Source: Vicia villosa (taxonomy: Eukaryota; Streptophyta; Magnoliopsida; Fabales; Fabaceae). Taken from it: a stretch of DNA of 64,000 nucleotides. The DNA is taken from assembly GCF_029867415.1 (NCBI RefSeq), contig NC_081186.1, forward strand, positions 28,523,915-28,587,914, written 5' to 3'. Shown here in pieces: positions 10,301 through 22,372 of the stretch. The position numbers and the translations under genes are program-made. The notes beneath the pieces are model-generated. The model searched no databases. It saw only the letters and a program-made list of their open reading frames with translations, and was not told where the DNA came from. Position 1 is the first letter of the stretch. Each line of letters starts with the position of its first letter.

Positions 10301-11692
10301 CTTTGCTCATGTGTGTAAACTCTATCTGGTTTTCTTATTGTGCAACTCGATTTCAACCTTTGATTTCGTCTTCTTTTAGTGAGCTGCCAAGTAAACTAAC
10401 TGGTGCCCTTTTGTTTTGATCTGCAGCCGCAACTTATGGACATTGGGTTATGGCCTGAGCTTTGACATTGTGCAGAGTCGGTTTTATCTGTTGCGGATCC
10501 AAGGTTTAACTGGTACTGTTAGTTGTAGGTGCAGAGCTGGATTAGAACTGAATGTGTGATATAGAGGACTGTCTTGGTGTGGTATTTGTGAATGCATTTG
10601 GGTGAACAAAACTTGATGCCTTTGATTCTCTTTTTTTTTTGTTTATTGCTGAACTGAAATGTAATCCGTATGGGAATTTTCTGACTTGTTTTATCTTGCT
10701 GTGAGTCGAGCTCAATGTGTATAGGTTTCTTTTTATCGGCTGCCGTCCCGGTACAGTGCTGAACCCGATTTGGTCTTGGTTTAAAGAGCTGACTCTTTTT
10801 TTGTCTTTGCAGGGTGGGTAATTTGTATGGTATATGGCTGCAACAGGTTTTGAGTTTTGATGTACATGATGAGGTTCATTGCTTGTGCAAGCCTAGGGGC
10901 AATTGCTTAAAGGGAATGGAGGAACAATGGAACATGACATGTAATCTATTTGATAGGCTTAGGGTTAGAAGCAATAGGTTTAAAGACAACTTGTGTGATT
11001 CTTTTTGTAGTTTGATTTTTGTAATGGATATGGTTTTGATGTAATTGAATGGAGTTTTTAGTAATGTATTCCCTTTTGAAAGTTACTGCAGCAACTTTGA
11101 ATGTGTCTTTAAATTACCAAACTTCTTGGACAAACGTTTCTAAATGCCAACTTGTAATGGTTTCCGTGTCCGTTGAAACTTGGTACCCCAAAGAATGTAG
11201 CTTGTATCACAAGTGAATAAGTAGACCATATGAAGTGTCTTGAATTGCTGAAATATAGATCCTCAAGGATGTCTCAGTAGATACACTGCGTCTTATCCAA
11301 ATGATGAACACAAGTTTAGGAGTAGGCAACTTGCACCATAGTTCACAAAGACAGCTTAGATCACAATTGTAAATCCTTGAAGTCCTTGTAACATTTGGAA
11401 GGAGAGTGTCCCTCGTAGCTAAATGACAGAAATCTATAGTAACCATGAATCAAAATCCTAGCTTCCAACCATGATAGATGAGGAAATAATTTGAATTAAC
11501 CTTGAAGGGGGATAAGAGCCTTTAAAGTAATAGCAAAACTCAATCCCTCTAAGATCCTTGATCCCATTGCCATATGTTTATTCGATGAATGAATGCAAAG
11601 TGTTATGTTAATGCCTAATGGAGAGATGTAAATGAAACTCAAAGTTTAAGCCAGTTAGCAATAAATATGTGGGCAAATTTTGGGGTGCAACA

Positions 11693-12608
11693 ATCTTCTG
11701 TCACCAGAAGATTCTCCTCGTTCAAATTTCTTTGAACTTCTGAAGCCTCTGAACTTCCTTTGCTTGCTCTTCCAGAGTTGGTTCACCCTTCTAGAGATCA
11801 TGGACAGTTCATCTTCTTCTTCAGATTCTGATTCTTCAGGATCTTCTTCTCTGGCCTGAAAAGCGTTAGTGCATTTTTTAATATTAGATTTTAATGCAAT
11901 AGACTTACCTTTCTTCTTAGGCTCGTTTGCGTCCAGCTCAATTTCATGGCTTCTCAAGGCACTGATAAGCTCTTCCAAAGAAACTTCATTCAGATTCTTG
12001 GCAATCTTGAATGCAGTCACCATTGGACCCCATCTTCTGGGCAAACTTCTGATGATCTTCTTCACATGATCAGCCTTGGTGTAGCCTTTGTCGAGAACTC
12101 TCAATCCAGCAGTCAGAGTTTGAAATCTTGAAAACATCTTTTCAATGTCTTCATCATCCTCCATCTTGAAGGCTTCATACTTCTGGATTAATGCAAGAGC
12201 TTTGGTCTCCTTGACTTGAGCATTTCCTTCATGAGTCATCTTCAAGGACTCATATATGTCATGGGCCGTTTCCCTGTTAGATATCTTCTCATACTCAGCA
12301 TGAGAGATAGCATTCAGCAAAACAGTCCTGCATTTGTGATGATTCTTGAAATCTTTCTTTTGATCATCATTCATTTCGCTTCTCGTGAGCCTTACACCAG
12401 TAGCTTTAACAGGATGTTTGTAACCATCCAACAGAAGATCCCATAGATCAGCATCTACACCAAGAAAGTAACTTTCCAGTTTATCTTTCCAGTATTCAAA
12501 GTTTTCACCATCAAATACTGGTGGTCTAGTATAACCATTGTTACCATTATATTGCTCAGCAGAGCCAGATGTAGATGCAACTGGATTTGTTGGAATTTCA
12601 CCAGCCAT
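11693..12608 (-). pseudogene. gag: Ty1-copia Gag, truncated by Ogre-1 insertion
   Basis: A 305-codon open frame starts ATG at 12608, 72 bp downstream of the copia primer binding site. The N-terminus has the DUF4219-type signature PPVFDGENFEYWKDKLESYF (about residues 31-50), followed by a UBN2-type Gag core (ALALIQKYEAFKMEDDEDI, FSRFQTLTAGLRVLDKGY, IIRSLPRRWGPMVTAF). A basic and acidic C-terminal stretch comes before the break. Copia Gag normally continues to a CCHC zinc knuckle and then protease, integrase and RT; here the frame runs into the Ogre-1 LTR at 11692 and stops after 12 foreign codons. The rest of the polyprotein should lie beyond the left edge. The intact frame up to the breakpoint suggests the copia element was young when hit. 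SIRE/Maximus lineage is inferred from the Gag and LTR style. Confidence 0.9.
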
Positions 12609-12680
12609 CTTTTACTGAAGCGTTTTTCTCTTCCTGAATCTTTTCTAAACACGGTTAAGTGCTTGCACCATAGAACCGGC

Positions 12681-12692
12681 GCTCTGATGCCA
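12681..12692 (-). promoter_or_regulatory. Copia primer binding site (initiator tRNA-Met type)
   Basis: On minus TGGCATCAGAGC follows the LTR end by two bases. It matches the usual TGGTATCAGAGC complement of initiator tRNA-Met with one change. Confidence 0.8.
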
Positions 12693-12694
12693 AT

Positions 12695-13910
12695 TGAAGG
12701 ATAGAAAAACACTTAGAAAGGGGGGGTTTGAATAAGTGTAGTCTAAAAACTTGAACGATAAAAACAATATGCACAGTTATTTTTATCCTGGTTCATTGTT
12801 AACTAAACTACTCCAGTCCACCCCCACGGAGTGATTTACCTCACCTGAGGATTTAATCCACTAATCGCAACAGATTACAATGGTTTTCCACTTAGTCCGC
12901 GACTAAGTCTTCTAGAGTATCCTGATCACAACCTGATCACTCCAGGAACAAATGCTTAGACACAAGCTAAGACTTTCTTAGAGTATCCTGACCACCACGT
13001 GATCACTCTAATTACAACTGCTTAGACACAAGCTAAGACTTCCTAGAGTATCCTGATCAACACTTGATCACTCTAGTTACTTACAAATTAATGTAATCAA
13101 TTCTAAGAGTATTACAAATGCTTCTGAAAAGCTATAATCACAACAGTGATATTTCTCTTAACGTTTAAGCTTAATCTCACTAATATATTACAACAGCAAT
13201 GTAGTGAGCTTTGATGAAGATGAAGTTTCTGAGCTTTGAATTTTGAGCAGCGTTTCAGCAAGTCTTTCAGAATAATTTCGTTCAGAATTGGTAACCTTGC
13301 TTCTCATCAGAACTTCATATTTATAGGCGTTTGAAAAGATGACCGTTGAGCGCATTTAATGCTTTGCGTGTTCCGTACAGCTTTGCATTTAATGTTTCAC
13401 GCTTTTGTCAACTACCTCGAGCCTTGTTCACGCTGTGTCTACTGACGTTGCCTTTAATAGCTTCCAACGTTCCTTTTGTCAGTCAGCGTAGCCTGCCACC
13501 TGTACTTTCTTCTGATCTGATGTTTGTGAATATAATATTTGAATATCATCAGAGTCAAACAGCTTGGTGCAAAGCATCTTCTTGTCTTCTGACCTTGAAG
13601 TGCTTCTGAGCGTGATACCATGAGAACTTCAGTGCTTCTACTTCTGATCTCAAGTTCTTCTGATGCTTTCATAGACCCATGTTCTGATTCTGCCTTGACC
13701 ATCTTCTGATGTCTTGCCAGACCATGTTCTGATGTTGCATGCTGAACCTTCTGAGACAAAGCTTCTGAGCGCTGATTTGTGCATACTCTTTATATATTTC
13801 CTGAAAGGGAAATTGCAATGTATTAGAGTACCACATTATCTCACACAAAATTCATATCCTTGTTATCATCAAAACTAAGAATATTGATCAGAACAAATCT
13901 TGTTCTAACA
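12695..13910 (-). mobile_element. Copia (SIRE/Maximus-like) 5' LTR, complete
   Basis: This 1216-bp LTR starts TGTTAGAACAAG at 13910 and ends CCTTCA at 12695 on minus, followed by the primer binding site and gag. The start followed by TTTTGATGATAACA is typical of SIRE/Maximus LTRs as I recall them. Repeated TTCTGA/TCAGAA words fill the U3 part (13560-13760). The neighbouring five bases 13911-13915 (CTAAC) should be one copy of its target duplication; the other copy is outside the window. Confidence 0.9.
13310..13326 (-). promoter_or_regulatory. TATA box of the copia LTR
   Basis: CGCCTATAAATATGAAG on minus is a canonical plant TATA box in the last half of the LTR, upstream of the leader and gag. 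A second weaker candidate, TATATAAAG, lies at 13788-13796. Confidence 0.55.
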
Positions 13911-14020
13911 CTAACGTTACTAATCAAGTGGCTTCAATCCTAACATGGACCTACTGTTATCTAATGAATTCCAAAATGCTAAATAAATAGTTAATTCCTA
14001 TTGGTTCTCTTATATTGCAT

Positions 14021-14059
<39 letters not shown>

Positions 14060-15040
14060 GTGACCATTTATAAAGAATAGAATAACAGATATGTATATTG
14101 AGGATAGAAAGGGAAATTAACGAAACAGCACCCAACACCAAGGAAACAACAAAAGAAACTGTAGCACATAAAGGAAAGACAAAAAAAATGGAACATTAAT
14201 CTTCACACATAGTGTCGTTCGTAAAAGGGCTTTGACAGGCATTTCATGAATTCATTTAACGCTTTAAAAACAAATATACAACATAGCCATTTTAGAACCA
14301 TACAGGCATCGACACATACATCAACAAACAGCATCGCAGAAACAAGTTTTGGTAGTAATTAATACAGCAAAAAGCAAAATCTAAATCCCCAATCCCCAAC
14401 CTACAATTGCTCATAAGCCCCATTATAGGAAGAGAACCCCACCCTTACCTTGGATTGAGTGCAGCTCTAATGGATTCTTGGAGAAATTTGGAGAAAATAG
14501 CTCTTGAATGGGATCCCTCTTTGGCCTCCTTCTTCCCTCTAAAACCCTAGTTTTCTTCTCTTCCAATAAAATGACTACTCTAATTACTATTTTCCTTTTT
14601 CTGGTTTTCTATACTATATATATTATGCTTCTATTTTTATTATTATAACATTGGGCCTAACAATTAATACCACATTTCTATTCTTCACTTAATTAAAATA
14701 GACCCAATATGCTCATAAACATAAAATAAATTAAAATATTATTTCTAGTGATATTCAACTTTTATTCCATAAAAAAATAATAATATCTGATTATTTAATA
14801 TACCGGGTTAATACTCAATAACTCATATTTACGGTCTAATCTCAATTAATCAGAAAATTTCCAAAACGCTACATATTAGCTTATTAATATTTCTAATACT
14901 AAAAATATTAAAATTTCCGATTAAATGTCGATCCGCTATCCCGAACTGATACCGACTAAATCGCCCCAAAACGCAAAAAAAATTCAATAAACATCACAAA
15001 CGTCTAAATTAAGCGAATAAATAAATTTTCGGGCGTTACA
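13911..15040 (-). mobile_element. Tekay-like gypsy LTR, 5' part, interrupted by copia
   Basis: On minus it starts TGTAACGCCCG at 15040 and runs to the copia insertion point at 13911. Its layout parallels the tandem-array LTRs: a TGTAAC start, an AGGG leader with AACCCTAGTTTT-like purine/pyrimidine motifs, and a GGTAAGGG junction (minus, near 14450). It is inserted into the Ogre-2 3' LTR, whose homology resumes exactly at 15041 (equivalent to 26648). An (AT)n run lies at 14022-14056. The rest of the element lies left of the window. Confidence 0.75.
14022..14056. repeat. (AT)n microsatellite
   Basis: About 17 uninterrupted AT dinucleotides lie in the Tekay-like LTR. Confidence 0.95.
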
Positions 15041-17258
15041 GAAAGCGGTAAAATTATTACATGGCCTCGGGGATGGGGATTACAAACTTAAACGAATGGG
15101 GATGGAACTTACTACTAATTATTACAACCCAATTGAAAGATTAAAGCGGAAAATAAAAGGATAATATGTACAAAATCAAAATGAATTATAAATGTCCACA
15201 AGTCCTCAAAGATGGTAATACCTCACAAAAATCAAGCAAATGTTAGTCACAGATATATATATATATAATGATGCATGAATAAATGACAAAAAATACCAAC
15301 AAATATTAATCAAGATTAACTAGAGAAAGTATAGAAATGAGCACATTAAAATCTAAAAGAAAATTAAAATTAAACAACATATTTTTGGTATTTTTAATAT
15401 GGAGAATAAAATCTAATTAATCTAACACAATGAAATATTTTTGTATTTTTAATAATAGTAGAGAAATAAAATCTAACTAAGCATATTTTTGTATTTTTCA
15501 ATTAGCATAAAAAACAATAACACAAAATACTAACAAATAATAAGAAAAATGCTAAAATGAGGGTGTGAATAAGGGTATGGGCGCTGGCCCAAAATCTGGA
15601 GAATAAAGGCCCAACAGCAACATCCATGAGCAGCCAAAGGGGTGTAAAGCGCAAACACTGGTGCAAAGAAATAATCGGATGGGCTCAAATGTTGCAGGCC
15701 CAAGATCAAATCTCTTCTGTCAGTGGCAGGTGTGCTCATGGAATAATGGTGTATCATGTAATTCGGATTTGGGCTGCATGATGACAACTTAAGCCCAATG
15801 TTAATTTAATGAAAAGAAAACCCTAGTATAAACAAATATGGTGCGCCTATCTCATCCATTCTCAACCTCCCCTGTTTCACTCTGTTCCTACTTTCTCATC
15901 TCTGCTTACCTCTCAACCTCTCTGTTCACACGGTTCAAGCAACAATAACAACACATAAATTCCCTACTTCAATTCATAATTTCTCACATTATTAAGCAAG
16001 AACAACACACACAAAACCATAAGCCAACAACAAAATCACATGCTAACCATACATTCAAGCAGAGAAGTTCATTCATCAACACACGATATCACAAAGTAAG
16101 GAGACTTTAAGATCAAATTCCAGATTATCAGCCTAAATCTATGCTAATAGTAATCGAAAGCGGAGTAGAGAAAGAAGTTTACCGATTTAAATTGTTGAAC
16201 GTTGATGATGATGATGTTCGAAGTAGCGTTTCGATTTGTAGCGTCGGAGTTGCGATGTGCTATCTGCTACCGGTTTCAACGATGATGATGCGTTGCCGGT
16301 TCCGATTCAGTGAAATTCTACTGCGTGTGTCGCTGAAGATGTTGTTTGCGTTCAACTGTTGTTGTGTGATGTCGCGAACGTCGACTTAGGTATTTGGTTG
16401 CGCGGTGAATCGATGAAGGACGCGGTTTATTGAGCTATGCCAAGTGGTGCTCCTTCACTTGTTACAGATATGTGAAATGTTTTTGGATTGGTGAACTGTG
16501 ACTGCAAATCGATTTGTGGAGGTCGATTTTTGTTATGGTGATGGTAATGACACTTTGGAATTGGATGAATCTGAACAGATTTATGGAGTGTATCAAGATT
16601 TTAAGAGTTGTGGTTAAACTGAAGGAGAGTTTATAGTGGTGAGGTCTGAAACATGAAGGTAATGATGTTGTATCGCTGAAGATTGGTTCAGATTTGAAAA
16701 TGAAGTTAAGGTGACATCGATTTTGATATTTGTGGAGGAAGTTTTGTATGAGGTGGGATGGTTTCAATGGTGATGAAGGTAAAGGGAGCGTGCCGAGTTC
16801 ACAGGTTTTTGGAGGAAGCAATTCTGATAAAATTTGTGCAGAGTTTCAATACATTTTCTTCCTCTGAATTTCTGTAATATAGCTTCAGTGAAAGTTCAGA
16901 GCAGATTCATAAATTGAATCTCTCATGATACTTCACCAAGCATTAAGAGTTAAAAGAAGTGAAGTGTGTGTGATTTGGTTCTGATGAAACTTTTGTGGAG
17001 GAAGTTTGTGATGATTTTTCTGCAGAGTAACAGTGCGATTTTCTTCCTCTTCTAAACCGTGGCAACAACAAATAACAATAGCTTTCATAAGAACTCAGAG
17101 GTGATTCATGGATCTGAATCCCTCTTGAGAGTTAATGAGCAAATTCTAAAACATGTGTGTGAATTGGAAACAGGTTCAACGTGGAGGAAGATTGAGTCTC
17201 AATTTGTGCAGAGTTTCTTTAGCATTTTTCTTCCTCCTCCATTTTTGATCCGAGAGTC

Positions 17259-17270
17259 TTTATTTATAGC
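17259..17270 (-). promoter_or_regulatory. TATA box of Ogre-2 3' LTR
   Basis: GCTATAAATAAAG on minus is a canonical TATA box. It is conserved in the 5' LTR at 46537-46549. Confidence 0.55.
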
Positions 17271-17659
17271 AACAGGAGAGTGAGGGTATGATGGGAAATT
17301 GAGAGGATTAGGGAATCAAGTTTGTTACAAAAAATGGTGAGCTGGTGCTGATTTCGTGGGATATTGGAAGGGAAGAAAACATGTAAAACTTTTGTGAGAA
17401 TGCAATTTCGTTGCTTTTTGTCTTTTGTGTGATGTCAAGGCAAAATGGAGTTTGGTGTAATTCTCTTGCTGATGATTGATGAAAAACGTGACTAGACTTT
17501 ACCCCAATTTCTTGTTTTTTTTGCAAATAGCCTCACAAATATGGCTCAAAAAAATAACCTGGGCTTGCATCTTGAATCAACACGGGCCCTCTAAATGAAT
17601 TGTAAAATGGACCTCCTTTTGATTGCACCTATTTAAAGTCACAATAGAACAAACTACAA

Positions 17660-17660
<1 letters not shown>

Positions 17661-17693
<33 letters not shown>
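17661..17693. repeat. (TAA)11 microsatellite in Ogre-2 3' LTR
   Basis: Eleven uninterrupted TAA units. The sister LTR has 49 at the equivalent place (46941-47087). Confidence 0.95.
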
Positions 17694-17695
<2 letters not shown>

Positions 17696-17971
17696 GATAA
17701 AATGATTTACTAATTTTAATTAAAAACTCAACTTAAATCTAAATTGAATTTAAAACTAAAATTATAAATCCCAAAATATTAATAAGAATAGACAAAAATA
17801 CCATTGATTCTAAAATGATCTTATGAAATGAATGTATATATTTTTTTCAATTTTTGAATGAAAATGATGCAAATGAGTACTACATATAATATTTTTTGAT
17901 TTTTTTTCAAATGAATGCAAAAAATGAAAATTATGCAGATGAAAAGTCGGGGCAAAATTTAGGGTACAACA

Positions 17972-17983
17972 GTTGCCCCTATT
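17972..17983 (-). promoter_or_regulatory. Polypurine tract of Ogre-2
   Basis: AATAGGGGCAAC on minus abuts the 3' LTR start TGTTGTACCC. It differs from the Ogre-1 tract by one base. Confidence 0.85.
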
Positions 17984-18410
17984 TAATTATCTTTAACCGG
18001 GTAGCTTGAATGACTTAGTCATCAAGATATTAGGCAGAAGGTAATTAAATACTTAAAAAACCTGAATTTTGCCCTTTGATCCAATGATATGTTATGCCAT
18101 GAATGCAGGGACTCTTTTTTTGTTTTTTTTTTACATTTTATGAGACAGACTCGAATCTCTATGGGGAATATAGCGCCACGAGAGAAAAACTATTGGTGGA
18201 GAAACTTCGAAAAGGGAGCAAGAACTCCGCATGGGAATACACAAAAAGAATGAGTAATACACTTGAATGAAAGAAACAGGTGGGGAAAAGGTATGGGTCA
18301 ACCAGGACTAAAACTGGACTTCAAAGGATCACGATATTCAGGAATAGCTTTGAATAAAGTGAAGATCACAACATCCGAGAATAGCAATGAATGAAGTGAG
18401 AAAATGATAT

Positions 18411-19150
18411 CCAGGAATGGCACTGGATAAAGTGAAACAAGTCTTTCAGGAATGGCACTGAAAGAAGTAAAAGGGAATCACAATATTCAGGAATGGCACT
18501 GAATGAGGTGAGAAAATCACGATATATAGGAATGGCACTGAACAAAGTGAGAAACATCTTTCAGGAATGGCACTGAAAGAAAGGGAAATCACAAGACTCA
18601 GGAATGGCACTTAATGAGGTGAAGAATCACAATATCCAGGAATGGCACTGAATAAAGTGAGAAACATCTTTCAGGAATGGCACTGAAAAGAAGTAAAAGG
18701 GAATCACAACATTCAGGAATGGCACTGAATGAGGTGATTAAATCACCATATCCAGGAATGGCACTGAATAAAGCGAGAAACATCTTTCAGGAATCGCACT
18801 GAAAGAAAGAAGAAGCACAACACTCAGGAATGGCACTGAATGAGGTAAGAAATCACAATATCCAGGAATGGCACTAAACAAAGTGAGAAACATCTTTCAG
18901 GAATGGCACTGGAAGAAAGGGAAATCACAACATTCAGGAATGGCACTGAATGAGGTAAGGAATCACAATAACCAGGAATGGCACTGAATAAAGTGAGAAA
19001 CATCTTTTAGGAATGGCACTGAAAGAAAGAAGAATCACAACACTCAGGAATGGCACTGAATGAGGTAAGGAATCACAATATTTAGGAATGGCACTGAATA
19101 AAGTGAGAAACATCTTTCAGGAATGGCACTGAAAGAAAGAAGGAAAAGAC
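18411..19150. repeat. Higher-order tandem repeat (~110 bp, three subunits)
   Basis: About 21 copies of a 33-41-bp unit containing AGGAATGGCACTGAA are arranged as a repeating A-B-C trio. A is followed by TAAAGTGAGAAACATCTT, B by AGAAAGAAGAATCACAACA, and C by TGAGGTAAGAAATCACAATA. A subunits recur at about 18411, 18526, 18636, 18752, 18862, 18972 and 19082 (spacing 110-116 bp), giving seven trios. The array sits just upstream of the 3' LTR, where Ogre-type elements commonly carry satellite-like arrays. Confidence 0.92.
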
Positions 19151-21384
19151 ATCTAGGAATAGCACTAGACGGAGAAGACAAACAAGTATCTATTTTAGGA
19201 TATGTGCCAAGTGAGTTGGATTTTGATCTCAAGGTAAGATGTTGATACCAACAAGACCTAGGAAAATGTAAATGAGCATGAAATTTATTTCTATGCATGA
19301 TGTTGAATCTTTCTATGCATGATGAATGATAAATGCAATGCAATTGTTTGCGACAACTGAGGTAGACTTTTATGTGAGGCAAGATTGGGACCCTCATTCC
19401 TCAACACGGGAACTCCGCCAACTCTGCTTGGGAAGATTCTTGAACATACTTCTTGTCACATTAGTAATTGTATCAAACTGATGATCCTTTTGGGAAGGAC
19501 TAATAAACTGTGCTTGGGGATTGCTAAAGAAGATTGCCCCAGATTGACAAATTGTTGCAAGTTAACTGATCATGGCTTCAGTTGAACTGTATTGGGGATG
19601 AACTGATCATGGCTTCAATTCCTGAAATGCATGTTGGGATGGCTTACCCCAATATAAGTCTTGAAAGGATATTCTGATCAACACATCTTGAACTGAACAT
19701 TTTGAACAACAGGATCTTGAAATAACGTGCCCTTGATAGGATCACTAATCAAGTTTCTCGACTGTTTAAACTTCCTGATAGATGAGTGCTTACTTGCAAA
19801 TAAAATGTTCATTCAAGAATGGTAATTTTAATGCAATGCTCAAAGCATATTTTTGAAATCAATGTCATTATTGGAATGATGTTATTGATGTAAAGCAAAT
19901 GGAATCACTGGTCAAAACACAAAGGTTAAGACATTCAAAGTGAAAGATAAAGCAGAGGTATGATATCAAAACAAATGATTGGCAAATCTCATGAGAGTCA
20001 GCTTACGCAACCTTGTTGTAGTATGCTTTCAAACAAACCTTGCTTCAATTAGGTCTTTTAAAGGTTGTAACATGGTCAGGTTCACGGTTTTAGAAACAAA
20101 GGATATAAGGCTCAAAATTTGATTGTACCCACCCCATCTTCGTGATGATCTCCAATCCTAAGTGTAGCGGGGAAAATCTGAGATCGAAGCCATGGAATTG
20201 ACTCGACTCAATATTTTAGTGAAAGTCGCCACCGCGCTTTATTGTTTCCAAAGGAAAAGGGAAAAGAACGAATAAAACCCAAAGTTTGTTTTTAAAACAA
20301 AAAGAAGAGATCTTAGGTACGGGTGTTGTTTATACAAGGGGAAGGTTTTAAGCACCCCTCATATCTGTGGTACTCCACAGGAACCTTTTTGAAAATCTGT
20401 GTTGTGTGTGTGCTAAAAAAAACGGTTTATTTTATTTTTTAAAATAAGCTCGGCAAGACGTGAAGCCTTGTGCCTACATACCTCCTCGGTGCAATGGAGA
20501 AGTCAGAGCTAATGTAGTTCCGCTTAAAGGGAAAACGTTTTAAAAACGAATAAACACTTTATCGTCGTCGGAGAGAAATACTCAGCCATTGATCTTGAGC
20601 ATGAGAACAAATGAGTTCTTTGCATCGCAAATGAAAGAAGGGCTCCAACTCGGATAAAATCAACGAGTATGCCACTAGCTCTCTCACGCGGAAAAGATCT
20701 CATTATATCAATCAATTTCAAAATCGTGGGGTATAACCACTCGTTTCGACAATTAACAGTGTCTAAACTTTTTGAAGAAAAGGCCATTGAAGGCAAAAGA
20801 TATTTTTTAAAGAAAAGGTTTTGAAAAGGTTTGCAAACATAAGAAAGTTTTTGAAAAAGGGAGAAGATTTTGAAAATTCAAGAAGGGGAGGAGATGAAGA
20901 GGCTATCCTATTGCGTAAAATAAAAGCTAAGGAAAGAAACGGTCTAACAGAAATAAGAAGCCAACACTTGACATTGTGAGTCAAGGTAGATTTCCCATCC
21001 TTTGGAATATCAATACTAAACCAACATTATCACTTGAGGATCCAGATGAATTTATTATCTTAGCACCACTTTGCATTAAGCTCATTAAAATTCTGACGAA
21101 AATCAGGCAGAGTAACGGCTGTTTTCGGGTAAAATCCTTATTTCAATGCCTTGGAATTAACCATCAAGGGCTTTCAAGGAAATACCTGCACATACAAACA
21201 GACAACAATCCAATGCCAGACAGACAAAATAACAGCAGAGTAATAATATCATAAGGGTCCAGAGGTACTAAGTCCATAAGTCCGAATCTCCAAAATGCTA
21301 GGGATAGTAACCAATAGTCCAAAAGAGAGCCTTATGTGTTTTTTAGATTTTTGTTGTTTATTAGTGTTTTAGCATAAAAGTAAA

Positions 21385-21545
21385 GTATGGTCCAAGTGGA
21401 CAACGAGAAAATAACGGAAACATAAATATAGTGTCCAAATGGACAAAGAGAAAATAACGGAAACATAAACATGGTGTCCAAATGGACAAAGAGAAAATAG
21501 CGGAATATAAATGTCCAAATGGACAAAGAGAAAATGGCGGAATGT
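21385..21545. repeat. 35-43-bp tandem repeat in solo LTR
   Basis: GTCCAAATGGACAAAGAGAA recurs four times, plus one variant first copy. Each unit contains the perfect palindrome GTCCAAATGGAC-like core (TCCAxxTGGA). Confidence 0.85.
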
Positions 21546-22257
21546 AAATATGATGAAATGATAAAATAAAGCGATAAAGCAAAAAATAAAGAGCGATAAA
21601 ATAAATTGCGGAAATTAAAGTTAATTGTTAGATGTTAAAGATAACCATCTTAAAACTTGTCAAGTATGTTATCAAAGTTAGTAAGAAAGATCGATGGTGA
21701 GTGAAGGATGTTCTCGGATTTAAATTCAATGGAACTTTATCAGAAGCTTGATAAAATCATAGCGACTACACGATAAATTTCCATAAGTCTTAAATCAACC
21801 GCATACAATTCTCTTCCATATTTGATCTTTTTTTGATTCGGGACACGAAATATTGCGCTATGTGAAGCAGATCGCCAAGTGATTTATGTAGAAATCACCC
21901 TACAACGAGGCCGGTCAAAACTTTGTGTGCTAATGCATGCGAGAGAAGCGATATGTAGATCACTTTCCGAAAGCAATACCGCACGAAAAGAAAATAGGTA
22001 ACGATCTAGTCTTTACCAAGAATCCATAAGAATTCTCAAGGTGTTAAGACTTTCATCGATCAAAAGAAAAAAAGGAGAAGAAGAAGATAAAATGCATAAA
22101 TTAAAGTCAACTCACACTATCATTAATATCATTCATCTAATAGTATGGATTTGGTCCTTTCAAACCTATCAACATCCTAGATCCAATGATATTAATGAAA
22201 TGGAGGAAGTAGGGAGCCAAAACAAGCATAAAAATGGTAAAAAAAACCACATTCTGC

Positions 22258-22372
22258 CAGTAGGAAATCGATTTACCGCTGTAGGAAATCGATTTCCTGA
22301 GTGCAGAGTTCAAATTTTGAAAAAAAATAAGGTGGAAATCGATTTCCTACAGAGGGAAATCGATTTCCTGCA
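22258..22372. repeat. Four copies of the palindrome GGAAATCGATTTCC
   Basis: GGAAATCGATTTCC or one-base variants occur at about 22263, 22282, 22335 and 22355. Two more flank 23045-23080. The copies are self-complementary and appear in pairs about 6-10 bp apart. Confidence 0.85.

Larger units (their letters stand above)
6765..11692 (-). mobile_element. Ogre-1 5' LTR, complete (4928 bp)
   Basis: The LTR starts TGTTGCACCCC at 11692 (minus) and ends GTAGCGACA at 6765, next to the primer binding site. The 5-kb size is characteristic of Ogre LTRs. Its first 620 bp are 619/620 identical to the 3' LTR copy at 1-620. It interrupts the copia gag at 11693; the expected 5-bp target duplication on that side is 11693-11697 (ATCTT), with its partner outside the window. 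The U5-side end has the usual AAGGGGAAGGTGTTAGCACC block (6901-6920). Open frames around 9260-9660 fall in U5/leader sequence and are not taken as genes. Confidence 0.93.
15041..17971 (-). mobile_element. Ogre-2 3' LTR, truncated by the Tekay-like insertion
   Basis: Starting TGTTGTACCC at 17971 on minus, it is collinear with 26648-28271 plus 45947-47370. Divergence from that copy is about 1-2% by eye, apart from repeat-length changes, so it is older than Ogre-1. It preserves the empty site of the tandem array (TTGTA at 16668-16672, read straight through). The distal LTR part equivalent to 26030-26647 is missing because the Tekay-like element interrupts at 15041. Confidence 0.93.

Noticed and set aside
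18360..19150. CRISPR-like regular spacing of repeats and spacers
   Set aside because: The intervening sequences are themselves repeated in an A-B-C order, and the context is a plant retrotransposon.
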